From NCBI RefSeq assembly GCF_019925205.1, contig NC_083562.1, positions 21,018,001 to 21,082,000 on the forward strand: DNA of 64,000 bases. The letters run 5' to 3'. How positions within the stretch are numbered: position 1 is the stretch's first letter; the number at the start of each line of letters is the position of its first letter. Under the pieces are notes generated by a model that saw nothing but the letters and a program-made list of their open reading frames with translations, made no database searches and was not told where the DNA came from. Positions 52,001 through 62,404 of the stretch are shown piece by piece. The translations under genes were made by a program, and so were the position numbers. This stretch comes from Metopolophium dirhodum (Eukaryota > Arthropoda > Insecta > Hemiptera > Aphididae).

Positions 52001-55000
52001 TTGTTTCCATCGGGAATGGGTCCTCGAGGAGGGACGTTTGAGTTGAGGTTTGTGAGATGTTGTTTGAAGAGGTGTCAACATTTGTATCTGCGAACGTATT
52101 GCATACGTTTTCATTTATATTTGTATTAATGGTTTCTGTTGGTGTGTTTTTGCATTGTTTTGTTGTGTGACCTTTGCGTTTGCATAGGAAACAGTGAATC
52201 GAGTCGTCGTCCAAGAATATTCTGTGAGATGTATTTTCGAGATTGATCAGGATGGATTTTGGTAGTTTTTCGAAATCGTCGGGTTTGATGTAAACTTGGC
52301 GTCTAAAGCTTATGATATGAGCTAGTTCTGGGATGTTAAATCCCGCATTGATATGTGTAATTGGTGATAATATTTGTATTTTATGATATTCTAGGTGTGA
52401 TATAATGTATTCGTTTGGTATATCGGGTGAGACATGAGATATGATTATTCTTTTAGCCGGATTTATTAACCGTCTAATTTTGATCGTCGTATGCGAGTTT
52501 ATTATGATGTAGGGATGGTTATCTACAAGAAAATCAACCGTGTTTTTGTCATTGAGATATATACAGAATCGGTTGTTGGTTATCCGAGAGGCAAATTTTA
52601 TGTTTTTTGGTGAAGTTAATTTGCTAATTGCAATTATGTATTCAATCTGGGGTATGTTGTCGATTGAATCGAAGACTATTGCGTGTTCTTTTTTGGGTAG
52701 TGTAGAGTTGAGAGTGGTTTCGGCGAAAGATTTTTTTCCAAAAGCGTATTTTTCTGGTTCATTATTGGTGTTTTGTTGCGATGAGGAATTGATACTATGC
52801 ACGCTCTGTATATGGTTGGTATTGTTGGTGTAATCGTGATTAGAAATATTTTTGTCGGTGGTCTTAATTGCGTCGCTATTGTAGTCATTATCGGAATGTT
52901 GAGATGAAAGAGGCTCATTAGTCGCGTTATCTGCTATGACAACGGAGGGCCCGGTTTTAGATATTATTGTGACATTTTGTTTGTTAGTTGAAACTTTAGA
53001 TGAGGCAATAAGTTTTTCATTAAGCCTATTAGTTTTGGTATGGGGTTCACCCATATTTTTGGGTGTTTTATAAATTTATAATGTTAAAAAGTGAATATGG
53101 ATCAACGGTTAAATATTTATTCATATTACCTGTACACACGTAGGGCTTCAGTACGCTTACGAGAGCTATAAATGCGAGAGCGCGATAACGATAAGCGTGT
53201 TGCTCGGTCGGGTGTGCACACGTAACTGAATATGTATATTGTAATATGTATTCCCACAATATAATTTATATAATTTTTTTTTTGTATTCGAAAATGCATT
53301 TGACGGTGTTCGCAAACACCTCCCTTCAATTTTTTTTTTTATGATTTTAACTCTAGCCAAATTTTTTAAACATTGACAATCTGGTAACCTTTGAATAATT
53401 CTTTAATGAACTAAATATTTGAATATTTTATTTTTTTTAGGTTTTCTAAAATGCTTTCAGGTTCCAACTGATTCCTTCAATTTTTTTTTTTAGTTATGTT
53501 ACTCTAGTTGAATATTTTTTATTGACTTTAAAATTGATAACTTAGTGCCCCATGAATAATCATACATTAATAAACTAAATATTTTGAATAGTTTTTTCTG
53601 TTTAAGTTTCGGGTTATTTTAGTTTGAACTTCGTAATGTGTGCTTCTACTGTAAATTTTTTTCCAAATTTTTTTTTGTTCTCTAAAATTTATTGGCCTGC
53701 AGGTGCCAAATTCTCCCTTCAATTTTTTTCTTTTAGTACTGTAACTCTAGTTGAATATTTTTTATTGATTTTAAATTGATAACTTTGTGTCCCATGAATA
53801 ATCATACTTTTAAGAACTAAATATTTTGAATAGTTTTTTCTAAAATTTTTTCCAAATTTTCTTTTCGTTTTCTAAAATCGATTTGCCTGTGGGCGCCAAC
53901 ACCTCCCTTCAATTTTTTTTTTTTTAGTACCGTAACTCTAGTTGAATATTTTGTATTGACTTGAAAATTGATAACTTGGTGCCCCATGAATAATCTTTCT
54001 TTAATAAACTAAATATTTTGAATTATTTTTTCTGTTTAAGATTTGGAGATTTTAGATTGATATTTGTAATGTGATGTGTTCCCACAATATAATTTATATA
54101 AATTTAGCCTAACCTGGTGCCATACGAATAATCCTTCTTTAATGAACTAAATATTTTGAATAGTTTTTTTTTGTTTAAGATTCTAGGCATTTTAGTTTGT
54201 ACTTTGTAATGTGTATTCTTACAGTTAAATTTTTTCTAAATTTTTTTTTGGTTTTCTAAAATTCATTTGCCTGCGGGCGCCAACACCTCTCTTCAATTTT
54301 TTATTGGTTTTCTTAAATGCATTTGCCTTCAGTTTCCAATTGCTTCCTTCAATTTTTTTTTTTTAGTTATATAACTCTAGTTAAATATTTTAATATTTTG
54401 TATTGACTTTAAAATTAATAACTTGGTGTTGCCCCATGAATAATCATTCTTTAATGAACAAAATATTTTGAATAGTTTTTTCTAAATTTTTTTCCAAATT
54501 TTTTTTTTGTTTTCTAAAATCTATATGCCTGTGGGCGCCAACACCTCCCTTCAATTTTTTTTTGTGATTTTAACTCAAGCCAAATTTTTTTAAACATTGA
54601 CTGTGATACCCTTTGAATAATTCTTTAATGAACTAAATATTTTGAATAATTTTTCTGTTTAAGATTTTGGAGATTTTAGATTGATGTTTATAATGTGTGT
54701 TCCCACAATATAATTTATATACATTTTTTTTTGTTTTCTAAAATTCATTTGCCTGCGGGCGCCAACAACTCCCTTCAATTTTTTTTTATAATTTTAACTC
54801 TAGCCGAATTTTTGAAACATTGATAACATGGTGCCCTACGAATAATCCTTCTTTAATGAACTAAATATTTTGAATAGTTTTTTCTAAATTATTTCCAAAT
54901 TTTTTTTTGTTTTCTAAAATCTATTTGCCTGCGGGCGCAAATACCTCCCTTCAATTTTTTTTTTATGATTTTAACTCTAGCCAATTTTTTTAAATATTGA

Positions 55001-55180
55001 CAATCTGGTACCTTTAGAATAATTCTTTAATGAACTAAATATTTTGAATAATTTTTTCTGTTTAAGATTATGGAGATTTTTGTTTAATGTTTGTAATATG
55101 TATTCCCACAATATAATTTATATAATTTTTTTTTGTATTCTAAAATGCATTTGACGGTGTTCGCAAACACCTACCAGTAG
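49030..55180. repeat. satellite array, about 20 units of roughly 180-230 bp
   Basis: The unit marker is TTTGCCTGCGGGCGCCAACA with CCTCCCTTCAAT, then a T-run, TTTAACTCTAGCC or GTAACTCTAGTTG, GAACTAAATATTTTGAATAG and TTTTTTCT. It recurs about every 180 or 228 bp; the long form has an extra block, GTTTAAGTTTCGGGACATTT to CTACTG. A stretch of about 1 kb at 49,985-50,990 reappears at about 53,400-54,470 with the same rare variants (GCTTTCAGGTTCCAACTGAT), showing higher-order duplication. The array is split by a gag-like ORF at 51,720-53,240. The same family occurs at 30,960-31,600. No coding content belongs to the units. Confidence 0.88.
51711..53054 (-). CDS. ORF1 (gag-like) of a non-LTR retrotransposon, embedded in satellite
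   Basis: An open 447-codon frame starts at the ATG at 53,054. The first roughly 120 residues are Asn/Thr/Ser-rich. A central domain follows with KLTSPKNIKFASRITNNRFC and ISHVSPDIPNEYI, like the RRM-type folds of insect Jockey/X-element ORF1 proteins. A CCHC zinc knuckle (CFLCKRKGHTTKQC, about residues 288-301) comes next, then a Ser/Thr-rich basic tail. Such proteins bind element RNA in the RNP. The last codons and the stop are supplied by the satellite unit, so the frame is probably cut off rather than naturally ended. No reverse transcriptase follows. The element's 5' leader appears to extend to about 53,240, where satellite resumes. Confidence 0.75.
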   Translation of the reverse strand: MGEPHTKTNRLNEKLIASSKVSTNKQNVTIISKTGPSVVIADNATNEPLSSQHSDNDYNSDAIKTTDKNISNHDYTNNTNHIQSVHSINSSSQQNTNNEPEKYAFGKKSFAETTLNSTLPKKEHAIVFDSIDNIPQIEYIIAISKLTSPKNIKFASRITNNRFCIYLNDKNTVDFLVDNHPYIIINSHTTIKIRRLINPAKRIIISHVSPDIPNEYIISHLEYHKIQILSPITHINAGFNIPELAHIISFRRQVYIKPDDFEKLPKSILINLENTSHRIFLDDDSIHCFLCKRKGHTTKQCKNTPTETINTNINENVCNTFADTNVDTSSNNISQTSTQTSLLEDPFPMETTSNDITLLTPNTTDIKKRSALSSTSSNLTNDPPSSKSPTQDNISKETTSKPKTIKTSQPATKKLKRNQSIENIVLKLDEILEPTKPKFEEMQKNEF

Positions 55181-55211
55181 TATAAAATAGACAATTCAAA
55201 CACACAATGGA

Positions 55212-55262
55212 CCTGATCCCTGATTCCTGATCCCTGATTCCTGATCCCTGATTCCTGATCCT
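55212..55262. repeat. 14-bp tandem repeat
   Basis: CCTGATCCCTGATT is repeated about three and a half times without change. It lies just past the end of the satellite array. Confidence 0.85.
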
Positions 55263-55313
55263 TGCCGCCCGCTGAGCCCGCCGCCCGGCCGCTCACGTGT
55301 GCGACATGAATTT

Positions 55314-55480
55314 CCCCCCCACCACCTTCATATCTCATCACTCATCCCACCGCCCGCACCCTTATCCTCATCCCGCTGCTTGCGTACGTGCGTCCCCCCC
55401 CCCCCCACCATCTTCATCTCACAACACTCATCCCACCGCCCGCACCCTTATCCTCATCCCGCTGCTTGCGTACGTGCGTT
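55314..55480. repeat. two-copy tandem duplication, about 84 bp, GC-rich
   Basis: Each copy starts with a C-run, then ACCA(C/T)CTTCAT, ACTCATCCCACCGCCCGCAC and ends CTGCTTGCGTACGTGCGT. Proline/histidine-rich open frames through it are products of this composition and are not called as genes. Confidence 0.8.
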
Positions 55481-55585
55481 ACTTATATTATTGTTATCAC
55501 ACGTTATCATATTTTATCACATGTTAACGTATATTATCACTGATATCATATAATTTTCCGTTGTCGTGAAAAAAACTGCAAAATA

Positions 55586-55655
55586 ACCGCCCGGGATTCG
55601 AACCCGGACCCACCAGCTCCAACGCGATTTAATTACCACTAGGCCACCCCAACCA
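55586..55655 (-). repeat. tRNA-like sequence (SINE head or tRNA pseudogene)
   Basis: On the minus strand an A box (TGGCCTAGTGG) and a perfect B box (GGTTCGAATCC) lie at tRNA spacing, and the T arm CCGGG/CCCGG pairs fully. The acceptor ends do not pair and no convincing anticodon arm forms. It therefore looks like a pol III promoter-bearing relic, probably the head of a tRNA-derived SINE. Confidence 0.6.
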
Positions 55656-55689
55656 CTTGAGTGCTAGAAGTTATTTTCACCCATTTAAC

Positions 55690-56090
55690 TTTATAAATAA
55701 ATATAAAAATATTTAAACCGCAGTATACTGGTCATATTATAATATCATTAGGATACTTATAACTTGCAGCTGCGTACACAAATAATATCGATGAATACAC
55801 CATATAGGAGACATTAAGTAGGCATTAGTGAATAACCGTTATTAAGTCTAATAATTGTCGCAGGTATTGACACGTCAATCAAATAAATACAACAATATAT
55901 TGCCATTAGATAAAATGCCATTAGGATTATTCGATATTCGCACGACTCGTGTCGCCAGGATGTGATATACTTATTGATATTAAAATACCTATTTTAGTGA
56001 AAAACACATTATTGTCCGATATTAGTACCTTCTGCCGGACGTAGTCTAATATCAATTAAGTATCAATACCCCTACTACCTATTCAAATTC
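55690..56090. other. AT-rich stretch left of the Polinton genes
   Basis: No gene is seen. The left terminal repeat of the Polinton may lie here, but its mate is outside the window and no border could be fixed. Confidence 0.3.
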
Positions 56091-56094
56091 GTCT

Positions 56095-56128
56095 TTATAT
56101 ATTCTGAAAGAGCCAACAGTTCTTCAGT
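56095..56128 (+). promoter_or_regulatory. TATA box and arthropod initiator for the polymerase gene
   Basis: TATATATT begins at about 56,095, and an arthropod-type initiator TCAGT lies at 56,124-56,128. The A of the initiator is about 31 bp from the TATA start, the standard spacing. The ATG of the zinc-finger/polymerase gene is 115 bp downstream. Confidence 0.6.
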
Positions 56129-56242
56129 ACGTTATTAACCGTTGTACACGTATACGCTCCGTCTCTAAAAATTTTAGTGAGTTTAAAATTTTTACAAGTG
56201 TTTAAACATTTTATTATTTTTCTTTTCGTTTTCATTTTAAAT

Positions 56243-59200
56243 ATGTTTAAATGCGAACAGTGCCCATCTACGTTTACGCGTAAGGACAATTTGGTCGTCC
56301 ACCAAAAGAAGCATGCAGGTGTACGTTTTCCGTGCACTGCATGCCCATCGACATTTTCGTATAAAAACAACCTCAACAAGCATCTGAAGAACATTCATGG
56401 TATGTACTAAAAATATAAAGTTTTATTTTATACAATATTAATTTATTATTTTCCCTAAGGTATCGTTCCGGCTCACCTCAGACCATTGCCAGCTGCTCCG
56501 ATCATAGATCAACCAGCACGACCTAGCGTCATCCAGTTCGCGCCTCGTATTGTTGCCCCCGATAGCGCGGCCAATGACACATGCATCATAATAGAAGATG
56601 AGGACACAGGTTAGTTTTATTTATCAGAATTAATTAGATTTTTAAAAAGGCCCTCCGTTATTTACATAAAGACGTTAGTTTTTTTACATTTTCGTCGCTA
56701 GATTTTAAAAAAAGATTCAATACCACATTTTTATTAGATATTAATTAGGTTTTTTCATTTTAATATTTAATTCAATATTTATTTTATAAGGTATTATACG
56801 CGCTCGACCACTGCAACGAGGTGAAATAGAGATCGCCCCGAATATTATAGTACCAGATATACCCGCTGGTCCCTCATACGAGCTTCAACATCAGTCGAAT
56901 ATGCCAAACGATGGGTATGATGATATGTGCGTGGCAGTTTTAGAAAATGCTCAAAATAAAGGGCTATGCAAAGCGTCAGGTAAGATTTTTTTTTACATTT
57001 TCGTCGCTAGATTTTATTTTATTTTATTTTAAGTAGATTCTTATACGACTTCGGTGGGTGGCAAACGCATTTCCATCGCCAACACAGTGTCAGCTGTTAA
57101 GGCGAAAAAGGCTCGTATGGAACTGGTTAGATCCCCGGGTCTTAGAGAAATTTCATCGTCTGGAAAACGTAGAATAGTGTGGTATTTCGCGAAAAATCTA
57201 AATAATATTAGAAATTATCCCGACTTTCTCCGTTCTCTCCAACCGGCTCTGACAGACAGGCTAAGGACGCACGCGCAGAGACATCCAATAAAATTTAGCT
57301 TGAAGCTCGAGGCTACGTATAACCGACCAAACGTACCTAATTCATCTGAAAATCGAGCGTTTACAACATCAGCCAAAGAAATATTTAGGGGTACAAAAAT
57401 CGAAACAGTAGTTGAAGAATCTTTTATGAAATTATTAGCTGAGGAAGACGCTTATGTTTCTCGTGGTAGCGGGTTTACGTTAGAGTCCATCGATGGTTTA
57501 CTACTAGCCGTTTATAAGTATACACCAATATCTGGTTCATCATATATACAATTACCAAAATCTATCATAGATAAACGAGCAATAATAAATCCTAAAAATA
57601 CAGACCAACAGTGTTTTAAATGGGCTATTTTAGCAAAACACGTCGCAGGACAAAACAAATTTCGTGTCAATGAAAATTATACCGAGCATGAGGACAAATA
57701 TATTTTTAACGGAATTTCATTCCCGACACCGCTGTCAGATATTACCAAGTTCGAAAAAAATAATCAGAACGTTTCTGTAAATGTTTACGGACTTGAAAAA
57801 CGATTACAGCCACCGAAAAAGTATCCTTCATATGAGGTTTTCCCACTCAAAGTCGTAGATGATGAAAAACGGGATCACTTTGACTTATTATTAGTGACGG
57901 ATGGTAATAATACACATTATACTTACATCTCAAATTTTTCGAGATTACTCCGTTCGCAAAAAACTAGTCATGCAGGTCAAGTTATATTCTGTAAACGTTG
58001 CTTTACATCGTTCGACAGACAGAATTTAAAGTATAAGTTAAGCGGGCAGGCGGCGCTTGAACATCACAGGCTAATATGCGGACCACATAAACCCATACGA
58101 CCTAAAATGCCAAAAGAGGGAGATGTGCTACAATTCACCGCATGGCAAAACGCGCAGAGACATCCCATAGTTATATATGCCGATTTCGAGGCTCTACTTG
58201 TAAAGACCGAAGAGGAAAAGGGGGGTAATACAACAATTATACAAAAACACCGTCCTATGAGTTACGGATTTTTAGTTAAGGCGTCTGAAAATGTTTCAAT
58301 AGAGTTGTTAACACAATTTAACATACCGATTGGACCAGTTATATACCGAGGTAGTGAAAGCAGGCAAGACGTGGCAAAACATTTTATACAGAATATCACT
58401 GACGTTGCCGAGAAAATAGAAAAATTATTAAAGACAAACATTGCTCTGACCATGACCGATGAAGACACAGCTAAACATAATTCATGTTTTAAATGTAATT
58501 TATGCAAATGTAGTGTTGATACATACACCCGTGTCCGTGATCACGATCATTTGACTGGGAAATTCAGACAGACCTTGTGTAGTCGGTGTAATCTAAGTCT
58601 TAAACAACCAAATTACGTTCCAGTTTTTATCCACAATCTATCCAACTATGATGCACATTTCATTGTAACCGAACTAGGTTATAATTCAAAAAGAATAAAA
58701 GTAATTCCGAACAGCGAGGAGAAATACGTTACTTTTTCAAAATATATAAGTAACGATTTTACCATCAGATTCGTGGATACTTTTAGATTTATGGCTACAA
58801 GCCTATCAACTCTCGCCAACAATCTAATAACGCCAAACTTGGAAAAATTCCGTATAACGGCAAAACATTTTTCCAACAATGATTTACCGCTCGTCACCCG
58901 TAAGGGTGTATATCCTTACGACTTCACTGATGATTGGTCTAAGCTCGAACAAACCTCTTTGCCGCCTATAGAAGATTTTTATAGCGTTCTGACAGAAGAA
59001 CATGTTAAAGATACGGAATATCAGTTTGCGGTAGAAGTTTGGAACCACTTCAATTGTCAAACGCTGGGCGAATATTCCGATCTATATTTAAAAGTTGATG
59101 TTTTACTTCTGGCGGATGTTTTTGAAAATTTCCGGGACCTTTGCTTGAATACATACCATTTAGACCCGGCATACTATTATACAGCACCGGGGTTCTCTTT

Positions 59201-61114
59201 CGACGCAATGTTGAAATACACGGCGATAAAACTAGAATTACTGTCGGATTATGAAATGCTTCTCATGTTTGAAGACGGTTAGTATATTGTGATTATGTTA
59301 TTTCTATATGCATATAATAACAATTTTTTCTAGGTATTCGAGGTGGACTGACACAAGCCAGCATGCGGTATGCAAAATCAAACAACGAAAAAACACCAGA
59401 TTACAACCCGGCAGATCCGAAATCATGGCTTGTGTATCAGGATTGTAAGTTTATTTATAAATAATAATTATATAGTTAAATTAACTTTTTAATCTTCAGG
59501 CAATAATCTTTACGGCTGGGCAATGTCTCAGTTTATGCCCTACGGAGATTTCAAGTGGGGTTAAACCATCACTCGACGGCTTATACGATTTGACTGAGGA
59601 TTCGCCCATAGGACGGGTTTACGAGGTTGACATTGTTTATCCGAAAAATTTACATAATAAACATAACGACTTACCATTCCTGCCACAAAACAGCGTACCA
59701 CCAGGTTCAAAAGTACGCAAACTCATGGCTACATTTGAGCCTAAGAAAAATTATATTATTCACTATCGAAACCTCCAGCAAGCCTTAAACAATGGTCTCA
59801 TAGTTGAAAAGGTGAATATCATATAATGATATTTTATCATAGAATTACTAACATTTATACTATAGGTGCATAGAGTTATTCAATTCAAGCAATCACCTTG
59901 GCTTGCCCAGTATATTGAATTAAACACTAATATGAGGAAAAAGGCGGAAAATGAATTTGAGCGGGATTTCTTCAAATTGATGAACAATGCTGTATTCGGT
60001 ACGTTATTATAAATAATAATTATTTTAATTATCCTTTTTTTTATCACCTGATTTTAATGTAGGAAAAACGATGGAAAACGTTCGTAAACGTATGGACATG
60101 GAGCTTGTATCGTGCAACCGACGTTTGCAGAAATTAATTAACAGATCGACATTTAAATATTCCACCACCTATACCGAAAACTTAAACGCAGTAACATTAG
60201 AAAAAAAAATCATTGATTTTTGTAAACCTATTTATATCGGTAATTTTTCTATTAATAATTTAGATATATAAAGGTATTAATGCGATTTTTAATGTTCATA
60301 GGTCTCGCGGTTCTTGACATAAGCAAGAGTTTAATATATGATTATCATTATAACGTAATGAAAAGCCACTATGGGGATAAAATCGAGTTGATGTATACCG
60401 ACACAGGTAATAAATAATTTATATTTATTATTATTATTATTATTATAAATATTTACATAATTTACACAATTTATAGACTCACTGGTATATTTTATTCACA
60501 CTGATAATTTCTACGAAGACCTTAAAAATAATAACAACTTGCTCGAACGAATGGATACTTCCAACTTACCGGAGGACCATCCATGTTACATTGCCGAACG
60601 ACAGAAAATCCCAGGTCTGTTTTCTGATGAGACGGATGGGCTCATAATGACTGAGTTTTGCGCGCTGCGAGCAAAGTCATATTCATACATTTTGAATGGT
60701 GAGGAGAAGATCAAAGCCAAGGGAATTAGAAAACACGTTGTAAAGAATCACATGACGTTCTACGATCATAAAAAGTGTTTGTTTGACGAGGAAGAGGAGG
60801 GGGAAAATAAAAGAGAAAATGTCTCCATCCGCTCTTTCAAGCATCAACTGATGACGATAAAATCGAACAAATTAACGTTCAATAACTTCGATGATAAGAG
60901 GGTGGTGCTGCAAGATAAAGTGCACACACTGGCTCACGGACATTACTCTCTAAAGTAAATTTAAAATAAATTTAAAATAAATTAATATTAATATTTATAA
61001 TTTTATAGGGAAGATGAACCCGAGGATGATTGGCCTGAATTAGATGAAGAAGGAAATAACTGGAAGGAGGAAGAGAAAGGCTTAATGAGAGACCTTCTAC
61101 ACTGCATAACCTAA
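56243..61114 (+). pseudogene. Polinton protein-primed DNA polymerase B with C2H2 zinc fingers; intron-rich, frameshifted
   Basis: Eleven exons with GT/AG borders: 56243-56399, 56460-56609, 56791-56979, 57037-59277, 59334-59444, 59500-59811, 59866-59998, 60063-60239, 60302-60406, 60477-60954 and 61009-61114. Together they span nearly 1,390 codons. Exon 1 encodes two C2H2 fingers (CEQC...H, CTAC...H). The polymerase body has an exonuclease DxE motif (YADFEA, about residue 545) and a Cys/His block (RDHDHLTGK...LCSRCN, about 664). Further on are the LYG motif of the palm (about 950), KTMENVRKR (about 1100) and the catalytic YTDTDS (about 1187), which an intron splits. The enzyme would copy the element from a protein-bound end. 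Near 59,558 an indel in a G-run puts a TAA in frame, so the C-terminal third is out of frame. All other junctions keep phase. The introns are short, 53-181 bp. Confidence 0.88.
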
Positions 61115-61196
61115 CCTGTATATAGTTTTGTGATATATTGTAAATATTACTCTTGAGATATATTTCTATTACAACACGTACAATTGAAATAATTAT

Positions 61197-61510
61197 AAAT
61201 ACCATATATATATATAATTTGTTATATTTTTATTTTGTAAATACCATATATATATATATAATTTGTTATATTTTTAATTTGTAAATACCATATATTTTGT
61301 AAATACCATATATATATATAATTTGTTATATTTTTAATTTGTAAATACCATATATATATATATTTTGTTATATTTTTAATTTGTAAATATCATGTATATA
61401 TTTTGTAAATACCATATATATATTTTGTTATATTTTGTTATATTTTTAATTTATACATATCATGTATATATTTTGTTATATTTTTAATTTGTAAATATCA
61501 TGTATATTTT
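61197..61510. repeat. AT-rich tandem repeat between convergent Polinton genes
   Basis: The unit TTTGTAAATACCATATATAT, followed by ATAATTTGTTATATTTTTAA, of roughly 40 bp and variable TA length, is repeated about seven times. It lies between the ends of the two opposed gene groups. It may carry the shared polyadenylation zone; AATAAA lies at about 61,552 on the plus strand. Confidence 0.75.
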
Positions 61511-61597
61511 GTAATCTATATATTTTTAATCTATAAAGGTTACCAATGTAAAATAAAAAAAAAAAACAACGTTAAAATATTATCATGTTTTTATTTT

Positions 61598-62071
61598 TTA
61601 AGAATTCTTTATAAACCATTTTCTTATAGCAAAAACTTTATAAAATGTACATTGTTTAGGATTAAATTCCATATGAAAAATACAGCAAGGTAGAGTTTCG
61701 TCATCGCATATTTGATCCAAACGAGGGCAGCCTATGTCTTCAATGTTGATGAGTGCGACGTGTGGTATATACTCCATGAGAACTTGTTTTTTCTGTTCGC
61801 CCTTGACGTATATACATCTGAACTTTAATGAATTCAATATTCTACTTAGTTCTTCATACTCGACATCACCATATTCCAAAGATAGTTGATGATAGTTACG
61901 TTCCAGCCACTTGTTGGTTTTACGACTCTTGTTGTCTTGCTTAAATTTTGAATTTTTAAAAATCCAATGTTGGGTTGACCATGTTTCTGTATCTACAATA
62001 GACATTTCTTTAATCATGTATTTATTGTCCATTCCAAGGACGCATTGCATGTCCAATATGGCTGAAGACAT
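61598..62071 (-). CDS. Polinton-associated protein of unknown function, 157 aa
   Basis: I do not recognise a named domain. The frame is open from the ATG at 62,071 to 61,598. The protein has several Cys and Trp, a Lys-rich middle (QDNKSRKTNKWLERNY) and a C-terminal C-P-x-C-C-I-F-H-like segment (residues about 125-135) that could bind metal. The TAA of the upstream coiled-coil gene overlaps its ATG by one base (TAATG), so the two may be translated from one transcript or from closely packed promoters. Position next to the integrase in a Polinton suggests a structural or accessory role; this is inference. Confidence 0.7.
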   Translation of the reverse strand: MSSAILDMQCVLGMDNKYMIKEMSIVDTETWSTQHWIFKNSKFKQDNKSRKTNKWLERNYHQLSLEYGDVEYEELSRILNSLKFRCIYVKGEQKKQVLMEYIPHVALINIEDIGCPRLDQICDDETLPCCIFHMEFNPKQCTFYKVFAIRKWFIKNS

Positions 62072-62385
62072 TATGGCTTGTCTTTATAATAAGTTTCTAT
62101 AGTGTTAAGACGGCTCAGTATAGCTGGTATTATTTTTTTAATCTCGCCTATAGTTTCTTTGATATATTGTAATGATACTTCGCCTCTTGTCATATGCTCT
62201 GTAATCTCTATGCACGTTAATTCTAACTTTTCTGTTTGTTCTTGTTGTATATTAACGGATTTTTGATTTTCTTCAAGTAAATGTTCGATTTTATCCAATT
62301 TAGACGAAAACGATTTGATTGTCTTTTCAAGATTTGTCACAAATTTATTTGTTTCACCAGCCTGAGAACTACCAAACACGTTCAT
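62071..62385 (-). CDS. small coiled-coil protein of the Polinton, 104 aa
   Basis: It begins at the ATG at 62,385, 19 bp after the integrase stop, and ends in the TAATG overlap with the next gene. Residues about 15-95 are rich in Leu, Ile, Glu and Lys with heptad spacing (for example FSSKLDKIEHLLEENQKSV), pointing to a long coiled coil and probable self-assembly. There is no signal peptide, membrane segment or zinc motif. Small coiled-coil proteins are common among virion or accessory proteins of Polintons and related viruses, but no homologue is claimed. Confidence 0.7.
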   Translation of the reverse strand: MNVFGSSQAGETNKFVTNLEKTIKSFSSKLDKIEHLLEENQKSVNIQQEQTEKLELTCIEITEHMTRGEVSLQYIKETIGEIKKIIPAILSRLNTIETYYKDKP

Positions 62386-62404
62386 GTCTACAGCTCGACT
62401 GACA

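Noticed and set aside
49030..55180. CRISPR-like array
   Set aside because: Units are long, diverged and AT-rich without distinct spacers; this is a eukaryotic satellite.
55297..55553. Pro/His-rich open frames
   Set aside because: They are a by-product of the C-rich 84-bp duplication and appear in two frames at once.
55586..55655. Functional tRNA gene
   Set aside because: A and B boxes and the T arm are good, but the acceptor stem does not pair and no anticodon arm forms, so it is listed as a tRNA-like repeat.
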